NCBI RefSeq assembly: GCF_011008565.1
Contig: NZ_JAAIWK010000021.1
Span: 1 to 64,000, forward strand
Length of the DNA: 64,000 nucleotides
DNA from: Heyndrickxia ginsengihumi
Lineage (GTDB): Bacteria; Bacillota; Bacilli; Bacillales; Bacillaceae_C
Direction: 5' to 3'
The notes under the pieces are model-generated. The model was not told where the DNA came from, ran no database searches, and saw only the letters and a program-made list of their open reading frames with translations. Of the stretch, positions 1 through 12,247 are shown in pieces. How positions within the stretch are numbered: position 1 is the stretch's first letter; every line of letters starts with the position of its first letter. Position numbers and translations under genes: made by a program.

Positions 1-46
1 CGCCGCCAGCGTTCGTCCTGAGCCAGGATCAAACTCTCCAAAAAGA
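1..46 (-). rRNA. 16S rRNA, 5' end only
   Basis: Read on the minus strand, the first bases give the universal bacterial 16S start GAGTTTGATCCTGGCTCAG followed by GACGAACGCTGGCGGC. Only about 45 nt of the gene lie in the window; the rest of the rrn operon continues off the left edge. The mature 5' end is placed by similarity to Bacillus 16S and may be off by a few bases. Confidence 0.97.
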
Positions 47-129
47 TGTTTGATATAAGCTCATAAAAAAATTGACGTTTCGTTTTGTTCAGTTTTCAAG
101 GACCAATTCCTTTTACAGTCACTTTTTTC

Positions 130-158
130 ATTTTACCAAAGTAACTTATCATTGTCAA
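130..158 (-). promoter_or_regulatory. rrn promoter P2 (sigma-A)
   Basis: On the minus strand TTGACA (153-158) and TAAAAT (130-135) are separated by exactly 17 nt, about 80 nt ahead of the 16S 5' end. This matches the P2 position of Bacillus rrn operons. The AT-rich leader between it and the 16S gene has no other gene. Confidence 0.8.
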
Positions 159-212
159 CAAGTTTTTAAAATTATTTTTTAAAGTTGTTTGTCTCTCTAT
201 CGGACGAATATT

Positions 213-241
213 AATATACCATGCATTTTTTTCTGATGCAA
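213..241 (-). promoter_or_regulatory. rrn promoter P1 (sigma-A)
   Basis: On the minus strand TTGCAT (236-241) and TATATT (213-218) are 17 nt apart, about 83 nt upstream of P2. Tandem P1/P2 promoters are the usual arrangement for Bacillus rRNA operons. The P1 assignment rests on spacing and position only. Confidence 0.65.
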
Positions 242-388
242 TAGTTTTTTACATTTTTTTTAAAGAATGTAATCAGATTGCAAACTTTGCATTTACGTTA
301 AGAAACTTACTTTCTAAAAATACATGTTTCACGTAATGATTTCATATTGTTTATCAAAATGATTTTCATGAAAAGGAGGCTTGTTTGC

Positions 389-544
389 ATGACTATTCTT
401 GCCTTTATTTTAACAATTTTAATGGCTCTTTATCTATTTCTATACTCGTTTCTTATTATTAAGCAAAAGCAACAAACGAACATTATTCCTTTTATCATCA
501 TTGCCTACTTATTCAGCGGTCTATCCTATCTCTTCATTGGATAA
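389..544 (+). CDS. small two-helix membrane protein
   Basis: A 51-residue protein made almost entirely of two hydrophobic segments (about residues 3-22 and 30-48) joined by a short Lys/Gln-rich loop. The start at 389 is chosen because AGGAGG lies 9 nt upstream; longer in-frame starts lack a ribosome site. It stands alone between the rrn promoter region and a decayed permease gene, whose 3' end it overlaps convergently by about 19 nt. I do not recognise a family. The strong ribosome site argues that it is real. Confidence 0.5.
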   Translation: MTILAFILTILMALYLFLYSFLIIKQKQQTNIIPFIIIAYLFSGLSYLFIG

Positions 545-1304
545 ACAGTTTTTTTATGATGTCGCTTTAACATACGACCATTCAACATATAATAAGAAAC
601 AGTTAATAGGATTGTAGTTCCTCCTATCGCCTGAAACATAGTGATTTTTTCCCGGAAGAAAACATAAGCTAATAGCGAGTAACAGAAAATAGGTCCAATT
701 TCGAAAGGAATAAGGATAAAACGATTCTTTCGTACAAACAACATAAAAAAACAAAAAGATCGTAGAGGAAAAATATACGATGAATGTGTATGAAATAAGA
801 TCTTCTCTTTTTCTTATATATTGTCCAATCATTCAATATCCTGTAATGAGAGCACAAGAAATAAGAGATAATATATCGCCCAGCAGCGCTTTCCCACTAA
901 TATAGAAATCTCCCCAACTAAGCACTGCCCAAAATCGCCAGTCCCCCACACAATTGAATTGAAGGAAATTGCTTCTTTAAAGACTATATATGTACCTGTG
1001 AACGCAAAAATCGGCTGCAATGTGACAAGAACTGTTGAACTTGCAACCGAAGTATAGTTCAGCGATTCAAACCAAAGGATAAAATGAAAGGCTGATAGCC
1101 CTCCCGCTATACAAGATAGTAGCAGATCCTTCTTTTGCATATTCCTAACTTGTTTCACATATTTTATAAGAAAATCAGCGGTAGATAATCGAGAAAAAAG
1201 CGATAAAATGCAATCACTCCAACATCAGCAGTACTTAACTTCACAAATATGGCAGAAGTGGTCACGGCTAAAACGCCTGCAACTAGGGCTATGTATGGAT
1301 TCAA
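526..1304 (-). pseudogene. EamA/DMT-family permease, frameshifted
   Basis: Minus-strand fragments in different frames line up as one drug/metabolite-transporter gene. The N-terminus begins at a TTG at 1302-1304 behind AAAGGAG and reads LNPYIALVAGVLAV. The middle (down to about 829) has the EamA-like stretch around 'ALNYTSVASSTVLVTLQPIFAF' in part, and the C-terminus (526-744) ends in the usual last helices and a basic tail. The pieces are separated by frameshifts and a stop near 1160-1180 and around 830-950. The family has about 300 residues and ten helices, so this copy is no longer functional. Sequencing error could explain one shift but not several. Confidence 0.75.
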
Positions 1305-1407
1305 AATGATTTTCTCCTTTAAGTAAATCAAGCCTTTGATAAAATATAATTACTATTTTTTAATATCGAAGCATTTATTTGACTAGTAAATGAGGTGAAT
1401 AATTGAC

Positions 1408-2100
1408 TTGTTGCATTTTGAACATGTTGAAATTTTTCTAAAGCTTGGAATATCAGCGATATTAGGGTTAATTATTGGACTAGAACGAGAGCTAAAAAGA
1501 AAACCTCTCGGATTAAAAACAAGCCTTGTCATTTCTATCATAAGTTGCTTATTAACAATTGTATCGATACAATCCGCTTATCTTTTTAAAGGCTCAAATT
1601 ATATTCAAATCACGATGGACCCATTAAGATTAGCAGCACAAATCGTATCAGGAATTGGTTTTTTAGGGGCAGGTGTCATTTTAAAGAAGGATAACGATAC
1701 GATTACTGGCCTTACAACTGCAGCGATGATTTGGGGAGCTAGCGGAATCGGGATTGCTGTAGGCTCAGGTTATTATATAGAAGCAGTTGTAGGTGTCATC
1801 TTAATTATAATCAGCGTTGAAATCATTCCATATATGCTAAAAAAAATAGCGAGAAATCATTTCCATAATACTGATTTACAAATAAAATTAATCATATATG
1901 ATAGAAGCTCGATAGATAAAGTCATTTCATCGATTGAGCAAAATAAAATAACCATTGAACAAACAAGAATTAAAGATTTGGATGACACCTCCCATCTATT
2001 AGATTTAAAAGTTCGCACAAATTCCTATCAATCTACTACCGAAATCTATCAAAAAATTACAGCTATACCCGAAGTAAGGCGAACAGAAATTATCAATTAA
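1408..2100 (+). CDS. MgtC/SapB-family membrane protein
   Basis: A 230-residue protein of the MgtC/SapB family. The N-terminal half has four to five membrane helices with the family signature IGLERELKRKPLGLKTS (about residues 24-40) and RLAAQIVSGIGFLGAG (about 74-89). The C-terminal cytoplasmic part (from about 150) resembles a small ACT-like domain. MgtC proteins are linked to magnesium-limited growth and, in some bacteria, to modulation of F-type ATP synthase; the role here is not shown. The start is a TTG with GAGGTG about 10 nt upstream; the next codon is also TTG. It is monocistronic, followed by a spacer and an ncRNA candidate. Confidence 0.85.
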   Translation: MLHFEHVEIFLKLGISAILGLIIGLERELKRKPLGLKTSLVISIISCLLTIVSIQSAYLFKGSNYIQITMDPLRLAAQIVSGIGFLGAGVILKKDNDTITGLTTAAMIWGASGIGIAVGSGYYIEAVVGVILIIISVEIIPYMLKKIARNHFHNTDLQIKLIIYDRSSIDKVISSIEQNKITIEQTRIKDLDDTSHLLDLKVRTNSYQSTTEIYQKITAIPEVRRTEIIN

Positions 2101-2199
2101 GATAATATGTAATCTTGTTCTTCTGCCGTCATAAAGTAATTCGTTTATCGCTTTTTTATATGAGGATAATAGTTCCGATAAATAAGGATAACTTTACTA

Positions 2200-2228
2200 T
2201 TGATTTCAAATTTGATTATATGTAATAT
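2200..2228 (+). promoter_or_regulatory. sigma-A promoter of the ncRNA candidate
   Basis: TTGATT (2200-2205) and TAATAT (2223-2228) are 17 nt apart, giving a predicted start near 2235. There is no ribosome site or coding frame immediately downstream, so it appears to drive the structured RNA at 2235-2470. Confidence 0.6.
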
Positions 2229-2234
2229 ATAAAT

Positions 2235-2470
2235 ACAAGCTGCGTTGTACGTAACGATAATAAAGTTTTAACCTTTAAGCTGTTATAGGGAGTTTTACAT
2301 CGAAACTGGATTGTCATACCTCTGTCTAAATGACAAGGAGGCAGACGAGAACGTTTTTGCGAGCACCCACTTTGAGGAGTGTGGTTAAAAACTTTCTTAC
2401 TCAAGTTACGGCAAAGGCGGCCATACATAGCTTACAAAAACCAGTTCTCACAAAGAACTGGTTTTTTATT
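2235..2470 (+). ncRNA. structured RNA, 6S RNA-like candidate
   Basis: A roughly 230-nt transcript unit with its own promoter and a strong rho-independent terminator (arms AACCAGTTCT/AGAACTGGTT, then TTTTTT). The two ends can pair along a long irregular rod: GCTGC 2239-2243 with GCGGC 2417-2421, CGTAAC 2250-2255 with GTTACG 2405-2410, and AAAGTTTTAACC 2262-2273 with GGTTAAAAACTTT 2383-2395. Smaller hairpins fill the middle (CCTC...GAGG near 2320-2342; CAC-ACT/AGT-GTG near 2365-2383). A closed rod of about 200 nt is the architecture of Firmicutes 6S RNA, which binds sigma-A RNA polymerase; identity is inferred from shape and size and my recollection of family sequences. The alternative is an attenuating leader for the nuclease gene that follows. 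Confidence 0.5.
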
Positions 2471-2495
2471 TGAGTATGGAAAAGGAGTTTAGACT

Positions 2496-3320
2496 ATGCA
2501 AAAAGGAATACTAGGATTGCTTGGCGCTGTTGTCGTAATTGTTCTTTCAGTATTTTTTAATCATACACAACATCAAACGACTACTAATTCAAGTGCGAAT
2601 CAACAATCTGCACAGCAAAATACAAATGAGGATACGGTCTCTAATACTGCAGATGGAAAACAAATACCTGTTACACTTGTCTCGGCCGTAGATGGAGACA
2701 CGATTAAAATTATGTACAATGGAAAAAAAGAAACAGTTCGATATTTATTAGTTGATACACCTGAATCAAAAAAAGTTGGCACATGTGTACAACCATACGC
2801 AAAAGAGGCATATTACCGCAACGAGCAACTCGTTAAAAGTGGGAAATTAACGATTGAATTTGATAATGGAAGTAAAAGAGATAAGTATGGAAGATTGTTG
2901 GCCTATGTATTTGTAAATGGGAAATCTGTTCAAGAATCGTTATTAGAAGAGGGATATGCTCGTGTTGCTTACATATATGATCCTCCTTACAAATATCTCT
3001 CACAATTCAATGCCGATGAAAAAAAGGCTGAGGATAAACATTTAAAAATCTGGTCCCGCCCAGGCTACGTAACGAGTAAAGGATTTAACGGATGTGCCTC
3101 TGATAGCGGATCATCCGCATCTGACAATCAAAGCAATTCTAATACAACGCAATCTTCTTCAGCAAAACAACAGAATCAAACAGGAAGTAATGAATATTTT
3201 CGGAATTGCACAGAGTTGAGAAAGAAATATCCAAATGGTGTTCCAAGCTCCAGCCCTGCTTATCAAGCAAGTATGGACGGCGATCATGATCATTACGCAT
3301 GCGAAAGGTCTTCCAGGTAA
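2496..3320 (+). CDS. secreted thermonuclease with Excalibur domain
   Basis: A 274-residue secreted or membrane-anchored nuclease. Residues 1-22 form a signal/anchor helix, followed by a Gln/Asn/Thr-rich linker. The staphylococcal-nuclease domain (about 55-195) carries VDGDT, RYLLVDTPE and DKYGR, which hold the metal ligands and the catalytic Arg residues. After a Ser/Asn/Gln-rich linker, the C-terminus (about 228-272) is an Excalibur calcium-binding module with NCTELRKKYPNGV and DGDHDHYACE. This architecture matches Bacillus YncB-type nucleases that degrade extracellular DNA or RNA. AAAAGGAG precedes the ATG. It follows directly on the ncRNA terminator, and its stop codon lies inside its own terminator hairpin. 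Confidence 0.92.
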   Translation: MQKGILGLLGAVVVIVLSVFFNHTQHQTTTNSSANQQSAQQNTNEDTVSNTADGKQIPVTLVSAVDGDTIKIMYNGKKETVRYLLVDTPESKKVGTCVQPYAKEAYYRNEQLVKSGKLTIEFDNGSKRDKYGRLLAYVFVNGKSVQESLLEEGYARVAYIYDPPYKYLSQFNADEKKAEDKHLKIWSRPGYVTSKGFNGCASDSGSSASDNQSNSNTTQSSSAKQQNQTGSNEYFRNCTELRKKYPNGVPSSSPAYQASMDGDHDHYACERSSR

Positions 3321-3335
3321 TTGGAAGACTTTTTT
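3308..3335 (+). terminator. nuclease terminator
   Basis: GTCTTCCA pairs with TGGAAGAC (3308-3315/3322-3329), followed by a T run. The nuclease stop codon is in the loop. Confidence 0.85.
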
Positions 3336-3387
3336 GTTATCTATATAAAGTGCCAGATCATTCCGATTTCTAACAACTTATTCGATA

Positions 3388-3421
3388 ATTTCCGCGGGCT
3401 TACTAAACAGCCCGCGGAAAT
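3388..3421. repeat. perfect 12-bp hairpin between convergent genes
   Basis: ATTTCCGCGGGC and GCCCGCGGAAAT form a perfect inverted repeat with one further T-A pair and an 8-nt loop. It sits between the convergent nuclease and abfA genes and has no T run. It could act as a bidirectional barrier or be a fragment of the CCGCGG-rich dispersed repeats seen elsewhere in the window. Confidence 0.6.
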
Positions 3422-3488
3422 AACTATTTCTTAAACAAATCTTTCATAAAAGAGCGTTTTCAAAAAAGCGGTCTTGTTAAAATGCTGT

Positions 3489-5045
<1,557 letters not shown>

Positions 5046-5053
5046 TTACCATT

Positions 5054-5296
5054 TCAAATTCCTGAAAGAGCACAATGCTTATCTGGAAATTTAGCCTTAA
5101 ACTGAACAAAACACCCGCAATATTGACGAGTTGTTCCATTGATAAGAGAAGAACATTCGTGACATAACTTTAATCTACTTTCGTAAATTTCACCCGATAC
5201 AATTACTGACTGGTCTTCTGCATAATTACTAATAAGCTGTTGAATTTTTTTCTTAGAAACGACTAATGATTCTAGACAGCCTTTACATCTTTTCAT
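5054..5296 (-). CDS. small Cys-rich protein, DUF6171-like
   Basis: An 80-residue protein with CKGC near its N-terminus, CHEC in the middle and CGC further on, the spacing expected of a small zinc-binding fold. I associate it with the DUF6171 family of short Cys-rich Bacillus proteins, with moderate certainty. No function is known to me. GGAGAG sits 6 nt before the ATG at 5296, which is preferred to the upstream start at 5314. It lies in the arabinose operon between the two intact arabinofuranosidase genes and is probably cotranscribed. Confidence 0.65.
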   Translation of the reverse strand: MKRCKGCLESLVVSKKKIQQLISNYAEDQSVIVSGEIYESRLKLCHECSSLINGTTRQYCGCFVQFKAKFPDKHCALSGI

Positions 5297-5350
5297 TTTT
5301 CTCTCTCCACACATTACCGATTACAGGATGGATCATATAGAAGCCCCGTC

Positions 5351-6838
5351 TCATGAGTTTATCTTCAATATAGTTATGGACATCGGCGGCAGTTGAACAT
5401 CAATCGTATCGTTTTCTAATTGAAATTGCCGAAATTCGGCGGGGCTTACATTTTCCGGCTGATCAAATGTATTATGCGCATTTTGAACAGTTGCTGTTAG
5501 CACCGTTCCTGAAAGCTCTAGATTCCCCTCTATTCCTTGCAAAAATAATTCAACATTCGCACTATTTTCTACATCAATATTTACTAAACTTACATGGCAT
5601 ATCCCGCTTGCATCTTTTGAAGCTGAAACTGTTACTTTCGGTATTTCTATTTCACCCCGCTTTATGATCTCAATATCTGATTCTATTGCTAATAATGTTG
5701 CATCTTGATGTACTTTAAAAAGATCAAACACATGATAAGTAGGGGTTTTAAGCATTTTATCTCCCTCTGTTAAAATCATCGCTTGCAAAACATTTACAGT
5801 TTGAGCAATATTCGCCATTTGCACGCGATCACAATGTTCATGGAATATATGAAAATGAAGCGCAGCAATCACTGCATCTCTAATCGTATTTTGCTGATAC
5901 AAAAACCCTGGATTTGTTCCAGGCTCAACATCGAACCAAGTCCCCCATTCATCAATGATCAATCCTACTCTTTTTTCAGGATCGTATTGATCCATAATTG
6001 TGCTGTGCTTTGTAATAAGTTCATCCATATAAAGCGCTTTATTCATAGATATAAACCATTCATCTTCAGTGAAGTTAAGTGCTGATCCTTTTCCTTTCCA
6101 GAAATCTCCTGGAATCGTATAATAATGCAAGCTTAATCCATCCATGAATGCTCCCGCTTGTTTCATTAATATCTCTGTCCAATTATAGTCATCGACATTA
6201 GGCCCGCCCGCAATTTTATAAAGACGATTTTCACCATAATTTCTTGCATAAGTTTGATAGCGTCGATAAAGATCTGCATAATATTCAGGGCGCATATGTC
6301 CTCCGCATCCCCAATTTTCATTTCCTACTCCAAAGTACTTTAAATGCCACGGTTCAGTTCTCCCATTTTCTTTACGCCAATTTGCCATGGGTGATTCTCC
6401 ATCGAATGTCATATATTCAATCCACTCCGACATCTCTTGAACCGTCCCGCTACCAACATTTCCACATATATAAGGTTCACAGCCAAGGAATTCACATAAA
6501 AGCATAAATTCATGTGTGCCAAAATGATTATTTTCAACTACACCTCCCCAATGTGTATTGACTATTCTTTTTCGTTCTTCTCTTGTTCCTATGCCATCTT
6601 TCCAATGATACTCATCAGCAAAGCACCCTCCCGGCCAACGGAGAACAGGAATATTTAATTGTTGCAGAGCGTTTAAAACGTCATTCCGAATCCCTTTTGT
6701 ATGAGAAATATTTACGTCCTCTCCAACCCAAATTCCCTCATAAATGCATCTGCCTAAATGCTCCGCAAAATGCCCATAAATATTTCTATTAATCTTTCCT
6801 TTTTCAATATCCGTGTTAATAACTATTGTATTTTTCAA
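5351..6838 (-). CDS. abf2: alpha-L-arabinofuranosidase, GH51 (Abf2/Xsa type)
   Basis: A 495-residue GH51 enzyme of the second B. subtilis type (Abf2/Xsa). The catalytic residues are E174 in GVGNENWG and E297 in IIDEWGT; conserved RWPGGCF and HYYTIPG motifs surround the active site. No export signal is present. It differs clearly from abfA in the same operon, so the pair may split substrates by linkage or backbone (arabinan versus arabinoxylan fragments); that split is inference. The start is a TTG; an in-frame stop lies directly upstream, and GGTGGGG is close by. The gene overlaps the end of the DUF624 gene by 23 nt, suggesting translational coupling. Confidence 0.93.
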   Translation of the reverse strand: MKNTIVINTDIEKGKINRNIYGHFAEHLGRCIYEGIWVGEDVNISHTKGIRNDVLNALQQLNIPVLRWPGGCFADEYHWKDGIGTREERKRIVNTHWGGVVENNHFGTHEFMLLCEFLGCEPYICGNVGSGTVQEMSEWIEYMTFDGESPMANWRKENGRTEPWHLKYFGVGNENWGCGGHMRPEYYADLYRRYQTYARNYGENRLYKIAGGPNVDDYNWTEILMKQAGAFMDGLSLHYYTIPGDFWKGKGSALNFTEDEWFISMNKALYMDELITKHSTIMDQYDPEKRVGLIIDEWGTWFDVEPGTNPGFLYQQNTIRDAVIAALHFHIFHEHCDRVQMANIAQTVNVLQAMILTEGDKMLKTPTYHVFDLFKVHQDATLLAIESDIEIIKRGEIEIPKVTVSASKDASGICHVSLVNIDVENSANVELFLQGIEGNLELSGTVLTATVQNAHNTFDQPENVSPAEFRQFQLENDTIDVQLPPMSITILKINS

Positions 6839-7448
6839 TCACCCCACCACTTTCTTTTAATCCCATATTGTTTAATGATCTTTCACTTATACTAATAAGA
6901 ACGAATGCTACGAAGCTTCCTATTATAAATAATAAAAAAGGAAGCACATATACAGTGATTGCACATAATAATAAGAATGCTATACCTGCTATCGTCCACT
7001 TGAATTGAGCAGCACTAATTAATAAAGCATTTTTAAATAATATAACGATACTTATTTTTTCAAACTGGATATAAATATTGAAGATATGAACAAGTACACT
7101 AAACATTAACAAAGTTGAGAGCAGAATAAATGATATTCCTAAAAACAAGAGAGATGATTGTATACTTGTCATTAATGTTAAGTCTTCATAAACTACGATA
7201 AAAAACAAAATAAAAATGAAATTAATTAAGATTTTTTGGAAAATGGATTTTTTCATAGCCCCGAAAAATTCGGATAAAATTCTTTCATCACCACCGTTCC
7301 TCCAATTTTTAACAACAGAGAACATTGAGGTCGTTGCCGCAAAAATTGTCATAACGGGTAGACAGCAAATAATCCAGAGTAAACTAAGTAAAATATAATT
7401 GGTGAAAATCAGTAAATTCCCATAAAATTTACTATTAATCCAGTTCAA
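6816..7448 (-). CDS. DUF624/YesL-family membrane protein
   Basis: A 210-residue protein with about five hydrophobic segments and the DUF624 hallmarks near the N-terminus ([20 protein letters not shown], then a basic loop). DUF624 proteins accompany MalFG-type carbohydrate importers in Bacilli; their biochemical role is unknown, and an accessory role in import is inferred. The start is TTG with GGGGTG 7 nt upstream. It lies between the importer permease genes and abf2, overlapping the latter. Confidence 0.85.
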   Translation of the reverse strand: MNWINSKFYGNLLIFTNYILLSLLWIICCLPVMTIFAATTSMFSVVKNWRNGGDERILSEFFGAMKKSIFQKILINFIFILFFIVVYEDLTLMTSIQSSLLFLGISFILLSTLLMFSVLVHIFNIYIQFEKISIVILFKNALLISAAQFKWTIAGIAFLLLCAITVYVLPFLLFIIGSFVAFVLISISERSLNNMGLKESGGVIEKYNSY

Positions 7449-7477
7449 TTATCTTCACCCCTTTTTCAGATCAACAA

Positions 7478-8302
7478 TTATTCTTTCATTCCAGACATTA
7501 CAACTCCCTGTACAAAATATTTTTGTGCAAATATATATACTAATAATAATGGAATCATTGAAATAACAGTCCCCGCCATTACAGGACCATAAAAAGATAT
7601 ATGTTGTCCTGTAAACAATGCTAAACCAGCTGGCAACGTTCTCATTTCTGTTTTACTCGTTAATAAAAGGGGATAAAGTAGATCATTCCAGTTGTTCATT
7701 AATGTAAATATGCCAAGGGTTAAAAGAGCAGGCTTACATAATGGCAGCATGATTTTATAAAAAATCTTAAATTCATTTAGTCCATCAACTCTGGCTGCCT
7801 CTTCCAAATCTTTTGGTAATGAAACAAAAAACGATCTCATCATAAAAATTCCGAAGGCACTGGTCATTCTAGGCAAAATCAGTCCGATATAGGAATCTAA
7901 TAAACTCATTTTGTTAATCTCTATAAAAAGAGGAATCATAAAAACTTGAAAAGGGATCATCATCGTAAGTAAAACTAAATAAAACAATATATTTTTCCCT
8001 TTAAAATTCATTCGCGCAAAAGCATACGCTGCTAATGAATCGAAAAAAACAGATGTAATAACAACTCCACCAGCAAAAATGATTGTATTTTTGATGTAAC
8101 TTAGTAATGGAATCGTTGTCCAAACCTTTAAGTAATTCTCAAATGTATATTTATCTGCAAATATTTTAGGTGGATAAGAAATAATATCTTTTTCCATTTT
8201 GAATGAAGAAACCAATAACCAAAAAAACGGGAAGATAATAATAATTAAAACAATTACCATAAAAATTTTATAACTGATATTTCCAATCGTTAGCTTTTTC
8301 AT
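7478..8302 (-). CDS. sugar ABC permease, AraQ/MalG type
   Basis: A 274-residue inner permease of a carbohydrate ABC importer. Six helices are visible, and the EAA motif that docks the ATPase reads EEAARVDGLNEFKIFYKIMLP (about residues 187-207; shown here as its core). It pairs with the AraP-like permease 12 nt upstream. In B. subtilis AraNPQ imports alpha-1,5-arabino-oligosaccharides; three arabinofuranosidase genes in this operon support the same substrate. No ATPase gene is in the operon, which fits use of the shared MsmX ATPase encoded elsewhere. Confidence 0.88.
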   Translation of the reverse strand: MKKLTIGNISYKIFMVIVLIIIIFPFFWLLVSSFKMEKDIISYPPKIFADKYTFENYLKVWTTIPLLSYIKNTIIFAGGVVITSVFFDSLAAYAFARMNFKGKNILFYLVLLTMMIPFQVFMIPLFIEINKMSLLDSYIGLILPRMTSAFGIFMMRSFFVSLPKDLEEAARVDGLNEFKIFYKIMLPLCKPALLTLGIFTLMNNWNDLLYPLLLTSKTEMRTLPAGLALFTGQHISFYGPVMAGTVISMIPLLLVYIFAQKYFVQGVVMSGMKE

Positions 8303-8313
8303 GATACCCCCCC

Positions 8314-9222
8314 TTATCCTAATTGTTTCTCTTTTCTATTAAGATAATAATTTGTACTTATCGCAAGAATGGCTATAAGTATAAATAAAATTGCGGAAAT
8401 GGCAGAAGCATAGCCTAATTGATATGGCGCTGAAAAACCTCTACTGTATATATATTGTACTGCAGTCTCTGTTTTAAATTCCGGCCCTCCATTTGTCGTA
8501 ATATACACTTGATCGAATACCTGTAAAGAACCTATTAAATTTGTAAGTATACAGAAACCTAACGATGGTAGTATTTGAGGAATTGTAATTTTATAGAACT
8601 GTTGAAATTTCGTTGCACCGTCAATTTCAGCTGACTCATAATAGGATTGTGAAATACCCTGAATACCAGCCATTAATATCATCATAGTTACCCCAAAATT
8701 TTTCCAAACGGTTAAAGCAACAATTGTCGGCATAGCTTGGTGAGGATCGCGGAAAAACTGCGGTGTCGGCATTCCAAATTTAGATAGCAAATATGGTATT
8801 GCTCCGATGTTTGGATCGAGCAACATAGACCAAATAATACCAATAGATGTTAAAGAACAGACAACAGGTATAAAATAAATTGATCTTGAAAATTTATTAA
8901 AAACTGTATTTTTCGCCAATAATGCTGCCATAATCAATCCGACAACAACTTGTACTGGCGTTTCCAGAATTGTAAAATATAACGTGTTTTTAAAAGCGTT
9001 CAATGCACGAGAATCATGAAAAAACGTTATAAAATTCTCTAACCCTACATACTTTGTATTTGTGAAAAAAATATTGATATCGAAAAATCCGAGAATAAAC
9101 GTTCCGATCAATGGAACAAAAACGAATAAGATGAGGATTAGAAATGATGGTAATATAAACAAATATGCAGCATGGTTAGGTCTATTCCAATAAGCTCCTA
9201 GACTTTTTAATCTGGCATTCAT
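8314..9222 (-). CDS. sugar ABC permease, AraP/MalF type
   Basis: A 302-residue permease of the MalF/UgpA type. The first helix follows a short basic N-terminus, and the EAA loop reads YYESAEIDGATKFQQF (about 217-232). It forms the second half of the channel with the AraQ-like protein. Start 9222 is preferred because GAGGAGG lies just upstream; the earlier ATG at 9237 overlaps that ribosome site. Neighbours are the binding-protein gene upstream and the second permease downstream, giving the standard N-P-Q order. Confidence 0.88.
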   Translation of the reverse strand: MNARLKSLGAYWNRPNHAAYLFILPSFLILILFVFVPLIGTFILGFFDINIFFTNTKYVGLENFITFFHDSRALNAFKNTLYFTILETPVQVVVGLIMAALLAKNTVFNKFSRSIYFIPVVCSLTSIGIIWSMLLDPNIGAIPYLLSKFGMPTPQFFRDPHQAMPTIVALTVWKNFGVTMMILMAGIQGISQSYYESAEIDGATKFQQFYKITIPQILPSLGFCILTNLIGSLQVFDQVYITTNGGPEFKTETAVQYIYSRGFSAPYQLGYASAISAILFILIAILAISTNYYLNRKEKQLG

Positions 9223-9318
9223 TCGAATCCTCCTCATTTTTGTGCATGGATAATCGTATGAATACGGTTATCCATGCACAACTGAAAATGTTGTTTACTC
9301 TTTTAATGTCATTAAATA

Positions 9319-10593
9319 TTAATTCTCGGATAATTTTTCATTGATATTTTTGTCAGCATCTTTTAATAATTTCTTCGGATCTGCTCCACTAAATAGCTTC
9401 TCAAGCAATGGATTAATAATATCATTATTAATTGTTGCCGTTTTTGTTGATCCACTCATAAACGGTTTAGCATATTTCACTTGTTTACCTAACTCAGAAA
9501 CAATATGATTTTTCTTAATTTCTGGATCATTAGAAACACTCTTTAGATACGGAGGAAAGCCATTTTTAGTACTCCATTCTTTTCCGATTTTAGTTGTATT
9601 CCAGTACTTAATGAATTCATAAATTGCTTCTTTTTTACTTTCGTCAGTGCTTGACGGAATTGCAAATCCTACTCCATCAAGAATTGCGGTTTTCCCAGCC
9701 TTTCCTTCTGGAATAGTTGTAACACCATAATTGATTTCATTTTTCTTGAGTCCATTATTTAACCATGGACCGTTCATATACATGGCTAACTGACCAGAGT
9801 TCATTAAGTTATCAGCTTCAGCCCCAGAGATTGATTGCGGTGAAGATTTGTCCTTATATACAAGTTTTTGGATTGTATTTAAAACTTCCAAATTTGCTTT
9901 AGAATTAAAGGTCGATTTAGAGTAGTTACTATTTGTTAGACTTCCTTTATTAGCTAGCATCCAATTGTATAAAATAGCATTTCCATCAGTCGGGAAAGCA
10001 AATCCATATACTTTCTTAGATGGATCAGTCAACTTTTTAGCCATTGTAACTAATTCATCCCATGTTCTAGGCGGCTTATTTGGATCTAGCCCAGCTTTCT
10101 TAAATAAATCCTTATTCCAATACAAATACATTCCTTGTACCTGCATAGGAATAAAATATTGCTTTCCATCGATTTTTCCTAGTTTCAAAGCTGTTTGGCT
10201 AAAGTCACTCTTATTAACGCCTTTGTATTTCCAAAAATCATCCAAAGGTTGTACAGCCCCATTAGCAACATAAGATGCGAAATCCCCATAATTCATAAGT
10301 ACAAAATCTGGTGCGGTTTTGGAGGAAATTGCTGGTGGTAATTTCTCATTAAAGTTCGCCCAAGTCATAACATCCATTTTTATTTTGATATGTTGATCAT
10401 TTGTTTTGTTGAATCGGTTCACGATTCCTTGTAAAATTTCACCGTCCGAAGCTGTAAACCCATTCCAAAACGTAAGTGTAATCGTTCCATCTTTGCTAGT
10501 TCCTGAAGTTTGTTTGCTGCTGCCACAAGCCGTTAAAGACAGAACAAATGCTAGAACAAACATCAATACAAAGGCTTTTTTTATGTGTTTCAT
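9319..10593 (-). CDS. sugar-binding lipoprotein, AraN-like
   Basis: A 424-residue solute-binding protein (family 1). A lipoprotein signal ends in the lipobox LSLTACGSS, so the mature protein is anchored outside the membrane by its Cys. The rest has the two-lobed fold typical of oligosaccharide binders (TLTFWNGFTASDGE, APDFVLMNYGD, GPWLNNGL). It should deliver arabino-oligomers to the two permeases. The ATG at 10593 is chosen with AAAGGGTG upstream; a GTG at 10602 would overlap that site. It follows the frameshifted GH51 gene and belongs to the same operon. Confidence 0.9.
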   Translation of the reverse strand: MKHIKKAFVLMFVLAFVLSLTACGSSKQTSGTSKDGTITLTFWNGFTASDGEILQGIVNRFNKTNDQHIKIKMDVMTWANFNEKLPPAISSKTAPDFVLMNYGDFASYVANGAVQPLDDFWKYKGVNKSDFSQTALKLGKIDGKQYFIPMQVQGMYLYWNKDLFKKAGLDPNKPPRTWDELVTMAKKLTDPSKKVYGFAFPTDGNAILYNWMLANKGSLTNSNYSKSTFNSKANLEVLNTIQKLVYKDKSSPQSISGAEADNLMNSGQLAMYMNGPWLNNGLKKNEINYGVTTIPEGKAGKTAILDGVGFAIPSSTDESKKEAIYEFIKYWNTTKIGKEWSTKNGFPPYLKSVSNDPEIKKNHIVSELGKQVKYAKPFMSGSTKTATINNDIINPLLEKLFSGADPKKLLKDADKNINEKLSEN

Positions 10594-10621
10594 TTTAGAC
10601 ACCCTTTCTTTATGTTGGTTT

Positions 10622-12186
<1,565 letters not shown>

Positions 12187-12247
12187 TCAAACTTAAATGA
12201 GCTGAATTCAGTTTTGAAAATTTTCAACAACTAAGGGGGCGTCTTTT

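Noticed and set aside
2216-2428. Minus-strand 70-codon frame across the ncRNA
   Set aside because: It is explained by the structured RNA on the other strand; no ribosome site supports translation.
2101-2495. Known metabolite riboswitch or T-box before the nuclease gene
   Set aside because: None of the conserved cores I know (TPP, SAM, lysine, cobalamin, M-box, ydaO, T-box) is present.
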